From the NCBI GenBank assembly GCA_027886175.1, contig JAJNNQ010000006.1, positions 4,340,001 to 4,404,000 on the forward strand: a DNA stretch of 64,000 nucleotides, given 5' to 3'. Position 1 is the stretch's first letter; each line of letters opens with the position of its first letter. Source of the DNA: Phylloscopus collybita (Eukaryota; Chordata; Aves; Passeriformes; Phylloscopidae). The position numbers and the translations under genes were made by a program. The notes under the pieces are model-generated. The model was given only the letters and a program-made list of their open reading frames with translations. It did no database searches and was not told the DNA's origin. Of the stretch, positions 10,542 to 24,100 are shown in pieces.

Positions 10542-13500
10542 ATTAGCAAATGGAGCTGCCATAAGTAGCTTCAAACAATTGTATGGATTAGAGCACATGG
10601 TTGATTAGGCTGGGTAAAACTCAAATAGCAACACAGATATTATTTTATATATATTTAAGCAGGTAAAGTATGGGAAAAAAGAAAAGTCTAATATAGATAA
10701 TGAGATAAAAATACAAAGTTTGGATAATTTTCTTATATGAAAAAACAGCTGGTGAAATCTGAGGAACTTTTGTCACATAAGATATCCCAAAGCTGGCTGA
10801 TATGACAGGATATCTGCAGGAGAAAAGCCAGGCACTGCAGGGCTGCTTAAACACATTTTGACATCCAGGGTGAGGTAATCAGACCAAGGCTACAGCTCCC
10901 AGAGAAACCAGACCAGAACCCAAACTGCTGAGCATTTTGCAGAAATCACAAGACAGTGCTGCACTATCTCTGATACTTACATGTTCTTCCTGAGGTCCAA
11001 AGAACAAGTGATTTGAGCAAGTTCAGTTTGCAATACATTTAGGGAAAATGTAACATCTGAAGTTTTCCTCCTTTATTCTTCCCTCTTCTTTCTTCTTAAA
11101 TGTAAATGAGGAATGAAGCAAAGCATAAAATGGGTTTAAAAATGGGTTTTTGGGGTTCAAGGTGAACACTAGTCAGGGTTACCATGAGGATAAGTAGCAA
11201 AAGAGGTGTTTGTGGTGATTTTTTTTTTTTCCTTTAGCCTTAACATTGGAAAATTAAAAAAGAAAAACAGACAAACTGCCCATCTGATTAGCTGTTTAAA
11301 CTGGATAAGTAAAACAGGTGACAATTCAGTCACCTACTCAACTCTTTACCAAACCTTCAAAACCCATTAACAGAAAATCTACTTTGTTGTTACTGCACCT
11401 GTTTTTTGATGGATGAGTAACATTTTAATTTTTTTTTTCCAGTTCTGTTGTCCTCTGGTTTCAGTAAGTGTTTTTAATTGGCTTCCTGCTATGGGAAACC
11501 TAAACAGAAGTTAATGCTGCTTATATATGTGTGCTTCTTTAACTTTAACCTAAATGGGTGCATATAAGACTCAGCAGGAGCTTGTCTTGTTTTTACCAGC
11601 AGGAAAACCTGCTAATTAAATGACATTGTCAAGTCGTATTAGAAATTAAGTTTTTTAAAGTAAGGAAAAGCAGTTAAAAGTAAATTACAGGTAATATTAC
11701 TGTGGTCATTCAAGAAGTACATTGCTTCTCAGGATGTTACTGTTCTTACTCACAGCAGGTTGACAGACTGGATGTAGAGAGAATAATAAAAATTTTGTCT
11801 ATGTTTATGTTCAGTATATGAGACAGCTAGACTGAACAGAAAGAGAAAATGATGTGCCACTAATCCTCAAGAGGAATGCCAGTTCAGATATAAGCTGTCA
11901 GGAAATTGTTCCCTTTACAATAGAGAACTTAGGCTTACTCTTCTAATAATCTACCTGTTCTCTATGTAGTACTTGCTCAGGAATTGTGGCTATTCTATCT
12001 ATTGCATTTCACAGCTGCTAAAACAGTGGGCTTTCTTTTTTCTCTCTTGCTCTCCTTCTAGACACATATATTCATACTTTAATTTCTATTTCTGTAACAA
12101 ACCTAAAAGTCTCCTCTTGTTTAAGATTACAGTTACTGAGCAGGATAAGTAGCATGCTGAGTAACCAGAGATTCAAAAAGTAATAACATGGCAAGTATTC
12201 CCTAGGCATCATTTCCTCTCATTACAATGATGCATGCTGTAAGAAACATAGTCTTTCTTTCAAGACCTGAATAGTGTTGAAATTCATGTCTTTGGATCTC
12301 CAGTTGAGATTCTATCAATTGCTGAACTATATGCCTGTAAATACCTCTATCTTTATATCTAGCTATGTATCTATCCACCTAACTATGTGCCTATGTATGT
12401 ATGTATGTATGTATCTCTATCATCTATCTTTTCATTATACTCCAAAACACAAATTATGTATGATTTCTGTATACATATTATATATTTGATACTCATATGA
12501 ACATACATGTTTATGTGTTCACATACATTTAAATATTTGATCACAAATCATCACAAATATCATACACTATATATTATATGTTTTTTTTGGTTTTTTTTTT
12601 TTCCTGGGACAGATCCATTTCCAGATTGGTTCTTTCTAGATTACTTTCCAGGACATTATATGGAAATAATTTTTTTTCTTACATTTACTACTTTGACTTT
12701 GTTCAAAGCTAAGATGTTTACAAATGTGTGTCTTGTTCTAGGAAGACATAAGCAGTGTTGGCCCTGACTGTAGTTTCATCTAACAATGAACCATAGCACT
12801 CTCCATCTTGCCATGTTACTGAATGTAGCTATGTAACAAAGTAATTATTTATTATTATCTCAAATTAACATGTATTTATGATATGCATATATTTTATTAC
12901 AGCTGTCTTTTGTCTTATTTAACTGCTGTTCAGGTACTTAGCTAGTAGACTGGAATTCATTTTTCCCAATATCATGATACATTGATTTGCATTCTCGTAC
13001 TTCGCATGGGAAATCTATCTGAATTTACTTCTATAACCTAATATAACATTACAATATGTGAATGAAATATTCCTGCCTCCATTAACTTCTCTCATATTTA
13101 TCAAATAAATTATTTCCCTGTTGTCCATAAAATTTCCCAGTACTGTTAAGTCCTGTGTTAGAAAACCATAGTATTTATTTTCAGTAGTGGCTATATAGGA
13201 TGCAATAGAATCAGAAGTGTTAAGGTAAAAGCTTGTCTTAATGACTTCAGATCTTTTATAATGAACACAAGTATCTAAACAAAAGTGGGAATTAAAAATA
13301 GAGTACTGAGCCAATGACTGCAAATAAGAGCTGGTCAGATATCTTAAGACACCACATTAACCAGGTGTTAAACCCACCGTAGTGTTAAATATGTCTGCTT
13401 CAGAGAAACCAAGCATACTGGTGTGCTGTTAAACTCTTAGTTATGTGTGAGTAACTGCAAATCTACATAAAGCTGAATGCTATTTAATAAACCTCTTGAG

Positions 13501-14814
13501 CAGTTTTTTTGCTTTGAATATGTAGAGGGTGTAGCCAGGATTATTCAATGGGGTTCAACCAGAAGATGTAGTATATAATTTTAAGTGGTTTATCTTCTGG
13601 TAGGGCTAGGGGGTGTGTGTTTATTTGCAGCCTGTTTTTGCCTACAGATTGCTGGTAACATTACACAACATTACACTTAGGCTACTTTTTAGTGATACAG
13701 CACTATGATAAATGTTAAAATCCGTTATGTTACAGCAGTTTACATTGTGCTACTAAAGGCTGATACAATGTGTAGCCAGGACTACTTCTGCACCTTTTAT
13801 TCAACTTAGATAATTTTCAATCAGAAAGCTCAGTAAAACATGTAATAATAACAAATATAACATAATAGTATGTTTCTATATAAATATATATATATTTGAT
13901 AATTATTTCCTAAATGTTTTTGACATAATATAATTACAAATTTAACCTGACAGGTCTTATACTGCAGCTGTAATAAAGTTACTCATTTTCAGAGCCATTA
14001 AATTAACCACCAACCTGCTATAATGAGAAAGTCAAAGTGACCTTATATGAGACAATAGGTGAAGTACATTGACTTATTTTCTGCTTTAGGATGTATTCTA
14101 TAACATTTTTTCAAGTTGTATAAACAGAGTTTTTACTGACAGAAACAGCATGTGACAACTGATCTGGGCAATGGGAAATATATTGCCCCATGATATGTGT
14201 GGCAAAATATTTCAGATATACGTATGTGCTTGATGATATTGTATTCTTTTTCTGTGTTTAGGTATATATTTTTCTTGCCTGGAATAAAATATTTAATTCA
14301 TTCTGTAAGGGTGTATTTAATGTGTGAATCTCAGTTTCATTCGGGTTGTCTGATATAGGACATTTTCCATTCAAAGTGGGTTAATAAATAATGGAGGAAT
14401 TGATAAACAACACACAATGACAGACAAAGAGTAGACAAGGGCTAATAGAGGCAAAGTCCCCCAAGATTTCCCATCATTGATTGAAAAGTCATTAAGTAAC
14501 TACCGACACCACTTTGGAGGATGCCAACCTGACCATAGTAACTGGTACAAAGGGGAGAAAGAGAAGGAATATGAGTAACTGGGATATCACAGAGATACAT
14601 TGTGGAACTATGCAAAATTTATTAAAGAAAGTTTGCAGGGAGAAGACTGAGGAGAAATAAATATGAGGAAAGCAGTGTAGAAGGAGCAGGTCAGGTGTTA
14701 GACAGGGCTGGTGAATATGCTTTTACAGCAGAACCCTGTACCTGAACACTTCAGTCTGTCTTCTTCTCTTATTAAATATTCTTTTACCAAATTCTCTGAA
14801 CAATCTCATTTCCT
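10542..14814. other. AT-rich non-coding stretch
   Basis: Chance frames of 70 to 102 codons occur, none with a recognised motif. AT dinucleotide blocks lie near 13875-13900. Positions 14650-14814 may belong to the LTR-like repeat that follows. Confidence 0.5.
12392..12414 (+). repeat. (TATG)n microsatellite
   Basis: Five to six units of TATG, embedded in a wider CTAT/TATG-rich area (about 12330-12430). Confidence 0.85.
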
Positions 14815-15760
14815 ATCTCGTGTGTCAGTGTCAGGTGCTGGGGGGACTGATAAGAGGTGGCTGGGTGCTAGCCTCTGCAGACAGATACCCTGGTCTGATA
14901 GTGCATGCCCTTGGCCTGTGGTGTCAATTGCTGGAGTCAGTCATTACCTCCAGCCACTGAGGTGGTTGTGGTGTGTGTCCCAAAACCAGCTGCTGAGGTC
15001 TGTATGAGTGAGTAGAGTGAGGGGCTTAGCAGCAGCAGCTGGATTAGGACTATGAGTTACAGCATGTGTGCCAGGTGCCAATTTCTGGGGGCAGGTGTCT
15101 ATCCAGTTCCCCCAAGCTGGTTCTGCGTGGGATGGGAATGTGGAGTTACTTGGCAAAGTCCAAGCTGAGACCAGCTGGGGAGCAGGGGTTTTGGGTGTGA
15201 GCAGGGCTATCAGGCAGGTGGAAAGCCTCTGTAGGAATTCAGGAAGACCCACAGCTGGGGTACCTGGGTGACAAGTGTGTGGGTTCTGTATGTGTGTAGC
15301 AAGACCAGCCTGTGAGTCAGGGACCCATGGGGTGAGTAAGGAGGGCCAGGATCTTGATGGGGCTGTTGGCCAGGCGGTGGGGCCATGCTGGTGCTCAGGG
15401 ATCTGCTAGGGTGTTTGTGCTTGTGAACCCAGGGAGCATGGGGTGTGTGCTGCACTTGTGACCTTCTGCCTCTGCTAGCCCAAGGAGAGGAGGGGACGTG
15501 TCCCTGTGTGCCTGTGTCTGGGGTGAGTCCTGAATGTGAGGGCATCTGGGGGCTGTGTCTCAGCTGTGGCTCTCTGTGTGACTCTCTGTGTTTGCATCCT
15601 CTGTATGTTTGGGTGAAACTCACCACCGGTTGAAGTGGTAACAGCAGCCACATCCCCCAGTCTGACCAGAGCCTAAAAGTCTCCAGACACCAGGTTGTGT
15701 GGGAGGAGCTCCTGACCTGGATCTGCTGGTGGTGGTAGCCAAAATCTTTTAGCATTAAGC
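14815..15760 (-). mobile_element. GC-rich LTR-like repeat, family A, copy 1
   Basis: A GC-rich block of nearly 1 kb in AT-rich surroundings. Its 15370-15754 part is homologous, in opposite orientation, to 18792-19205, so it is a dispersed repeat. On the minus strand the shared region opens near TGCTAAAAG. It carries the blocks 'caggactcaccccagacaca', 'gggacacgtcccctcctc' and 'ggtcacaagtgcagcacaca'. Beyond the left edge the minus strand reads 'aatatttaataagag', which could be part of a retroviral R region. A 181-codon minus-strand frame (15210-15755) lies inside but shows no retroviral motif and is not called a gene. An ERV LTR is the most likely identity. Confidence 0.55.
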
Positions 15761-16880
15761 TACTGCTTGTGAAAGCAGGATCTGGTATAGGGGCATCCTA
15801 GTTAAATTTAACTACTGACTTTTGCACTGAAATCTCCTATCGTAAAAGGCAGGATTTCAAAGGTTGTTCCAAACACCTGAATCAATTGAGGTAAGGTGAA
15901 CCAAAAGGTAAATTAAATGTTATGATTACAGCTGTTGCTAACATTACTGACGATAGTGACTGAGATCCTATTTATGTAAAGAGCTGCAGTGTATTAATTG
16001 ATCAATTAATAAATTAATAGTATAAATTTTATATTAATATTTGAATATAAATGTTTGTAAACACATAAATTAATCAGATCCTGAGCCTGAGTGTTCTTAT
16101 AGGCTTTATTTGCAAACATAACTATAGAACTCTGCATGTTCCTCCAATACCTCATATAGCAAAAGTCAAGATGTAAAGTAGTAAAAACTTTCACAATACA
16201 GAGACAAAAAAATGAGAAATATTTAAAGGTAACTGCAGGGACATATTTTCTTCAAATATGAGCGGAATATAAATCTGCAAAGGACTTGTCACTGGGTTTT
16301 CTGAAAAGAACCCGTGTGGAAAACATAAAAATGTTAACTGCTGATATAAAAGACTTTTCCATCACCATCAGGCAAAACAAACGGACTGCATGGCTGATAT
16401 CTCAATGCATTCAGTTTGGTCTCATCCAGTTGCTTATTTAATTCCTATACATGGCAAGGAGTTTAAAAGCAAATTAACGTTGTGTCATTTCCGTTTCACA
16501 AAACTTGAGTCAAGCAAATTGCCCTCCAGGTGTGTCCTGAATAACATATTGGCTGATTCTTTTCCAAAGGAAATTAGTGCTTGAAAAAGTGATTTACAAT
16601 ACATTGAAATATTTTCAGACAGATACTGATTTGAACACCAAAATGAGCAGTCACCACTCACAACAGTTATTGCATTTTCCCACATGCAAGAGAACTGTAA
16701 AATGACTCTATTAATTTTCAGAGTACAGAAGAGAAAAACATTCTAAACAAAAGCTTAATTTTCTTTATTTTCCTCAAGATTTCACAGTTCTTCAGGACTG
16801 AATCTCTGGGCTTTTTTTTTTCTTTTTCTTTTTTTTCTTTTTTTTCAGTTCTGTGCCTAATAAACTACATGAGAATAATA

Positions 16881-16951
16881 GATAATTCTGATATGTTATA
16901 AATTATTTGGTATGCATAAAGGATAATTCTGGTATGTTGTAAAGGATTTGG
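16881..16951 (+). repeat. Imperfect tandem duplication, period 41
   Basis: 'gataattctgatatgttata' at 16881 recurs as 'gataattctggtatgttgta' at 16922, and both continue to 'atttgg'. Confidence 0.75.
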
Positions 16952-18531
16952 CTCTGCCAGCAGGGGTACAACACACACAGCAGAGTAGCTTGAGGTAACC
17001 AGTTTCTCTTTCACTGATGGCTAAACAGCCCTATACATTTTACCATGCCCCATTTGTAATGAGGTAAACACCAGTGCCTGGATCAGAACCTGTGTACGAG
17101 TGATTGTAACATAATAAATAGTATATAATTCCAAGTGGATCATTTCTCAAAGAAAAAAATATATATGGGTATGATTAATTGCCACTCCTGCTTGCCAGTA
17201 TCCCTCCACGGATGATAAAGAGAATTGAAATGCTTCCCTAAGATTCATTGCTTAATTCTCCCTTAAAAGTTGAAACAAATTTCACCCAATAAAGGGAAAA
17301 AAAGAAGAATATTTTAGATTCAGGTAAAACAAATCATACAGGCACCACAAAACATAAATCTACATCCTTCTGAGTAGGTATAGACAGCTTTTCAAGTTAC
17401 AAATCAAAACTGAAAAATTAATTCACTAGTTATTATATTTATCTTAAGGTTATTTATATAAGTCCATTCATGGATGTGCTTGTAACATAAAATCAATTAA
17501 ATTAGATGAAGTTTATCTGGACTCATGTAAAGAGCTGGGTAGGAATTTAGGAAGGTGAAGGATGCAAATGTTGTGTTGGCAGAGAAATATGCCCTTTGCA
17601 AACGGCATTTTAATAGCATGAGTATGTGTCAAGAAGGTTCCTCTTGGGAAAGATACAAATCATGATAACCAGTGCAGGTGCAGCAGGACACTGTCCTTCA
17701 TGTACAAATTGTCATTGGTTCTGCTTCCCATGATAGTGTGAATTCAACACCAGTGTCTGGCAAATCTTTGCCACCTCAGAAAGTAAAATGCTATTTTCTT
17801 CACAAGCAGCATATGTGATTTACCTCTGAAACTAGCTCAGGTAATTTCAGGGTGGGTACATTACTAGAATTTAATTTTCAAGTTTATTTGTGCAAAATAT
17901 CACTCTATACTTAAAAATAGCATTTTCAGAGAATGAACACTGTTTATCATGTGTTAAATCATTTGAGTTTTGAAAGAGCAATGTGTCAATTTTTATCAAT
18001 ATGAAAGTGTCTGTATCAATTGCTTATACAGACAGAAGAGAAAGAGCTAAATTGTTTTACTCTCCTTAGATTGAACCTCATATAACTCAATTAGCCTACT
18101 GCAGTAAAGTAGTCAAATCTATTTTCTAAAATTTTAGACTTGTAGCAATAAATAGTTGACTGGTAGGGAAACTGATTGGTATATAGCAAAAGTCTCACAA
18201 AGAATTAAAAAAGCCTTGTGAAGATGAATATCAATACTACAGATTTGCTTTATATAAAAAAAAAAATAAATTATTCCAGTTAACAAACAGACCAAGCAAT
18301 CTGTTTTAGGCTGTGGAATGATAAGAGTATATTTCAGATGAACATAAAACAAAAGAAAAGGAATATTAACATTGAAATTGTTAACAATAGCTTAGAAAGG
18401 AGATGAAAGTCATTATTTATAATCTCTCTTTTAACTGTATAAGACAGATAACATTGCCTTTTCTCATCAAGTTATTGTGTAGTAAAAATGCGCTGATCAG
18501 TTCAAATGGAATATTCCATTAAGTACAATCT

Positions 18532-18550
18532 AAAAAAAAAAAAAAAAAAA
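18532..18550 (+). repeat. Poly(A) run of 19
   Basis: Uninterrupted A run. No retrocopy body is recognised before it. Confidence 0.9.
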
Positions 18551-18791
18551 GATCTTTTGGTTTGCAATCTGTAATTGCATATAATTTTTATTAAATTTTT
18601 AATCTAATTTTGCACAGAATGTTTTCTGAAGTTTTCAATATGTGGTATACGTATCCTGCAACTTCTGGGTGCAATCAGCAAACATGTAACAAATTTAACA
18701 AAAAATTACATTAACACACAGTATGTGTCAATCCAGGATACGGTAAAAATGCATATAAATGGTGTATTTTCATTTTATCAGTGTTAATAGG

Positions 18792-19205
18792 TGCTAGAAG
18801 CATCTGCTACCTCCAGTAGCTCTGGTTCTTGGGATTTCTCCTGCTCTGTCCAGCCCTGAGACCCTGAGGTCTGCATCCAAGGCCAATGGAAGTAGCTGGT
18901 ACTTTCCTGCTTGCAAGGTCAGCCAGCAGTGATGCTGAACGTGTATCTCACACACATATAGAGGACACGGAGGGCCAAAGACAAAGCCACAGGAGAGTCA
19001 CAGGAAAGGCTCTGCCCCCACGTTCAGGACTCACTCCAGACACAGGCACACACGAACACGTCCCCTCCTCCTCTTGGGCTGGCAGAAGCAGAAGGTCACA
19101 AGTGCAGCACACACTCCAGGCTCCCTGGGTTCACAAGAACATGTGTATTCATGGATCCCGAGCACTGGCACGGCATTGCTACCTGCTTGGTACCTCTGTG
19201 GACAT
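18792..19205 (+). mobile_element. GC-rich LTR-like repeat, family A, copy 2
   Basis: Homologous to the minus strand of copy 1. The shared blocks include 'ttcaggactcac.ccagacac', 'cacgtcccctcctc' and 'agaaggtcacaagtgcagca'. It starts near 'tgctagaag', where copy 1 has TGCTAAAAG. Similarity fades after about 19200, so this copy is shorter. The small open frames within share peptide similarity with copy 1 only because the DNA is homologous. Confidence 0.6.
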
Positions 19206-20821
19206 ACAAAACATCAGATGAACAGAAACATACCAGTTCATATCACAGAAGAGAATTTTTTTTTCTGCTAAATTCACTGTGTTATATCATGTGCAGTTGT
19301 AACACATGGGCCTACTCTATACTTCCAGACAACAGATATCTGTTGAACAAGTGGGATAACTGAGATAGGGAGGAAGAGTCCTGTACCTACAAGCTGTATA
19401 AGATTCAGGACCAGGTCAGGATGCGTTCGTCAATCTGGTAGAGAGGGTGGATCATGACCTGAGACTCATTGTCCAGGGACAAATCCAGGATCTTTCTTAT
19501 GTCTCTATTAACATTAAATTCAGCCACTTGATCCAACGACTGCCCCTCTAATACATCAGGGTCTTGGTGGGAGGCAGGATAGAGTAAATTCATTTGCAAA
19601 TTAAACAATAACAATTGAGTAACAAGGTGTTTCCTGGGGCTCGCTGATCACAAGGAAGGAAATAAATGCAGCTAGTCCTTATTATCAGGAAACTGTTCTG
19701 ATGATTTTATTCTTTTCTACACACTTGTAAATGCTTTATGACAAGGTCGGATAACAAGTACATGCATATCAGGATGATAAGCATCTTAGAAATGCCTGAA
19801 GGTTGTTATTACTACTGTGAGGTGAGAGTGAAAAAATAATCTCTAAAATACCTACCTTTGTCATGGCTATTACTGTTTCATTGGTATGTATAAAGCCTTT
19901 CTGGAAAATTAATGTATGATTTACTAAGCAACCAGTTTCCATCTCTCTACATTCCATTCAGCATGTAATTAATATTTAAACATTTTTTCCTTCTCTTTAT
20001 TTTTGTATTGTTTCTCAATGACAAATATTTTTACAGCTTGAATAAACATTAGCCAGGGTCCTTAAATTAATGTTTGCATATATTTTCTATTTAGTTTATG
20101 TACTGAAAATATGACTATATCTGTTTCTACCTTAGGCGCATGCCAAGTACCACATATTACTTTTTCTGCTTCCAGAGACATAATTTATTCATTGATTGAT
20201 GAATAACCCAAAATTATCAGTAGTAGCAGATAAGAACTGAAAGATCATTTTATGATTCTGGAATTCTGAAAACAAAATAAATAATTAAAAAAAAAAATTC
20301 TTACACTCTTAGTTCTTGATACAAAGCCATTGAATGTAGCAGAAAATATTCATTGCTGTTAATAGGAAAGGCAGAAAACTTAAAATGCATTACAGGCAAA
20401 ACTGTACAAAGGGAAGGAAGGCAGTGTATTCTACCAAAAAAAAATTAAAACTAAAGAATCTTTTTAAAGAAAGCAAAACTAAACTAAAATGGAGTCTTTT
20501 ATTTAAAACCTAGACATATTATAATTCTTTGAAAATAATCAGGTGTGTCGTTTTGTATATACAAATTGTAGTGGAGCTTCTGGTGGTCTGGTTCCTTTGA
20601 AATTTACTTTATTCTGTACTACATTTAGCTAAAACACCCTTCGGAAACACACTGTTAATAAATAGTCTACAGTAAAGATCATATTTAGGCGTCTTTGAAT
20701 GTAGCATTAGAACAGGATTTTGTTCAACATATCTCTGAGAGATTGAGTTCAGATAACCATATTTAACCAACATTAATATAACTCTTTTCTATCAATTTTC
20801 TTTTCTAATATATCAGTCTTA
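19206..20821. other. AT-rich non-coding stretch
   Basis: Holds a minus-strand 69-codon frame (19405-19614) of unusually protein-like composition, treated as a finding. Otherwise nothing recognised. Confidence 0.45.
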
Positions 20822-21105
20822 AACATTGCAATACTCTGGCAGCAGGATCCATAATTTAATCATGCATTATTTAAAATATTTTGACTATCCCTATGACTAA
20901 GTATTCTCTTGTCCCTTTCTTTTTTATGACAAATACTGAAAAATCATCCCTTATTCATAATCTGTACCATGCCAATCATGATTCTATAGGCCCTTCCCAT
21001 AGCTCCCCTTAGTCATATCTTTTCAAGCCAGAGAGTCCCCTTTTCAAGCTAAAGAGTTCCCAGGCTGCTTAGTGTTTCTCTATACACAGACCAATATCCA
21101 AGAAT
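20822..21105 (-). mobile_element. Ancient CR1/L3-like LINE 3' region
   Basis: In the plus reading the order of blocks fits the reverse complement of the 3' region of old amniote CR1/L3-type LINEs. These are 'gactaagtattctcttgtcc', 'tttttatgacaaatactgaa', 'catgattctataggcccttc', 'agctccccttagtcatatct' and 'aagctaaagagttcccaggc'. It differs clearly from the younger avian CR1 copies elsewhere in the window. It is heavily diverged with no coding capacity. Recognition is from memory of the family and needs a profile search. Confidence 0.6.
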
Positions 21106-24100
21106 GGAGGGAGGGAGATCAGGATGGATACCATTCATATTTTAAATGAAGATTGAAATTAGAAGTGACATAAAGGCAATCACAATGGGAGGAATGACTT
21201 TATTGCAAAGAACCACAGAGAAATCACAATATTTGTGGATTCTGGAAGACTGCCCATCTGATTTATTTACTCTGAGACTTTTGTAATCCAACTAAGTACA
21301 TTTAAGTTGGGATGATAAGAAAAAATGTATTATTAAAGTTTGGTTTTATAATGCAGTGCAATGAAGTTTCCTCTTTGTTCCAGGGCCTTTGTTAATAATT
21401 CTGATATTGTTTTTCCTTAGTTTTATCTGAGTACAGATCAGACTTCTGTAGGATGATCTACAGATCATGCCCATCATTTCACACCTATGTGGACTCCAAT
21501 ATCGCTGATATTCCTGGCTGGATAACAACTATTTTAAAGTTTGTTAGTCAATAGAAATGTGTCTACATTGTGCAAAGCAGGACGTTAAGATTGTCAGGTC
21601 AATGCAAAACCAACACAAGAAATACCAGTACTGTGATACCATAAATGCCAGTTGCCCGGTGTTATATTGTGCATTTGTGTACCCTAGCTTTGTCACTGGA
21701 GGGATAATTGAGCAGGAACTGAGTAGAGCTGAGAATCATGCTTAAAGTTTTAAAGCTGAAAGTTTTGCAATTGTTTTGAGACTCATTGAAACCTCTGAAC
21801 AGCACTATCTTTGACTTAGATGAGGTTGACAGCTAAATATTCTGTAGTCTTGGCTGTGGAGGCCACTCCCAGTTAGACCTTTTCAGCTATAATTCCACTG
21901 AACTCTGTTTTCACAGAACCAGGAGCAGTCCTTGCTTTGGGGTTAGCTTATGTTTTTTCTAAAATACATGAAGCTGAGGAGGAAATGGAGCACCCACTTT
22001 TTAACCAGGCAAAGAAAAAGCATGACTGAAAAGGAAGGAGGCAAAACATTTCTAAAGTTAGCAAAAGTTTATTGACTGAATTTAAAAAAACGTACTTGAA
22101 ATGGAAGGATTTTAATTTGTTAGAATTTTGCTTATTTATTTGTTTTGTATCTTTTTCATTAAATGAGATGTTTCATCAGAGCAGTGATGCCTCCTTGGTT
22201 GGTAACTTGCTCTACAAAAGTCATCAAAACAAATATCTCTGGCAGTCAGGGCAGATTTAGGAAACATCAACCTCACCTAAATTTCCTGCATTTTTTTTGC
22301 AATGAGACAAAGTAGCTGTAAAAAGAGGGATTTGGTCCTGGTCTTACATTTGGGTTTACATTTTGAATGGAGAAAAGTGATCCTAGAGGACTAAAGAATA
22401 GCTTAAATAAGAACACAGTATTGTAAATCATGAAAAATGTAAACTAAAATTTCTATACAGGGAAAACTTCCTGTAGAATAGTGAGGTGTAAGTAAGTAAG
22501 AATTATTTGGTTTATGTAAAATCTTTACTTACATTTACGCACATCACAATTATTTATTATTATAGAAAAAAAGATAAGTTTTATTATTTTATTGAATATA
22601 ATGCACCATAAAAATATTATGTACTTATAATTGTGAACAGTACTATACTGTAATATTGCATTTTTTGAAAAAAAGTCAAATATTCACAAATTTTTCAGCA
22701 TTTAAATAATGTGCTTTACTAGTATATTTAAATAAAACACTTTACCAGATCCTGTTTATGAATCTGAATATATGTTAAAAAAATCTTCTAAATTCTTGAC
22801 CAAAATGTGTTTTAAAAGACACATTTAGAGGGCAATATTAGTTCTGTCACAGTAAGAGCTGCAGGATTTTGGGTTTACTGAATATAGTGTAAAAAGCTCT
22901 TGGATTTTCATAGTATATGCTGTCAATGATTTTTCACCCTGAGGATTTAATAGCCCTGTGTGGCATTTATGGTCTTTTTACATCAATTTTTTGATACATA
23001 GGGTTTTTTCTGTGCATTGCAGACTCAGTGGCAGAGTTTATTGCAGGCATTATTTTACACGTCCTTGAAATGTTTCAGCTCCTTCTTAAGTACCATAAGA
23101 AAATGTATATTTCATGTATATATCTAATTCCTGCCATGGGTTTGCTTGACACAGCCAGATGTAAAAGATGTTGTGCAATAGTATATTTGAGTTGTACAAC
23201 TAAACTAATTTGTGTCAGTGATGATAACAGAAATATATAATACACGTATAATACACGGAGTCAGTCTTACTTACTCTTGAGAATAAGTTACCTGTTAAAC
23301 TATTAACTGTTGAGACAATACACTGATGTGAAATGCTGATTATTAATGTATCTCAACAGTAATGTTGACACATTGGTCCATAGTCACAACTGCTGCAAAG
23401 CCACCTACTTTCCTTAAGTAAATTCAAATATAAAACTTCCCCCTGCTGTTTTGGTGATTATAGCACTCAATTCATATTCAGTGTCTTCTTTAAAATGAAA
23501 TACCTCATTATATTCCAGGGTGTTTTTTTTTCTTTTTTCTTTCTTTTTCCAAAATAATAAAAATAATTATAGTGGCTATCATTCTTAGAAAATAATTACC
23601 TGTCAAATTTAATTTGAACACCAAATCATTTTAACTCACACATTTCTTAAATAGCTTTAAATTTCTAGCATCTAATTTTTAATCAGGGGGAGCGGGGGTG
23701 GGTTTGTTTGTTTTGGTGGGGGTTTTTTGTTTTGTTTTGGCTTGGTATTTTTGTTGGGTTTTTTTTAATAACAATATTTTCCTAATGTACACTTTTACAT
23801 GTGAATGCAAGGTGTTGAATTTCAAAATTAAGAGATTTGATCTAGAGAAATTAGGATATTCAAAATATATCACTTCATAATCTCATGTAACCTCCTTTTC
23901 TTTCTATAGAACAATCTTTCTATAGCCAGGCTGGAAGTTTTTTTTCCTAAGACTGGAAGAGTGAAGCACAACAGTATAATTCATTGAATATTGTCCCTCA
24001 GAATGCTGTCAGTTTGAGACAGCTCATAGGAGATAGCCAAAATCTGTACAACAGAGACCTGTCCAAACACTTTTCCAGAAATAATGGGTTCATGTCTGTG

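Larger units (their letters stand above)
15761..18791. other. AT-rich spacer between the inverted family A copies
   Basis: No gene recognised. Includes an imperfect tandem duplication at 16881-16951 and an A run at 18532-18550. Confidence 0.5.

Noticed and set aside
15210..15755. 181-codon minus-strand open frame
   Set aside because: Lies within the GC-rich family A repeat, where stop codons are rarer. The other copy does not keep the full frame and no domain is recognisable.
16957..16967. CCAGCAGGGG-like word resembling a CTCF core
   Set aside because: Only part of the motif is present and the following bases do not fit; such partial matches are common.
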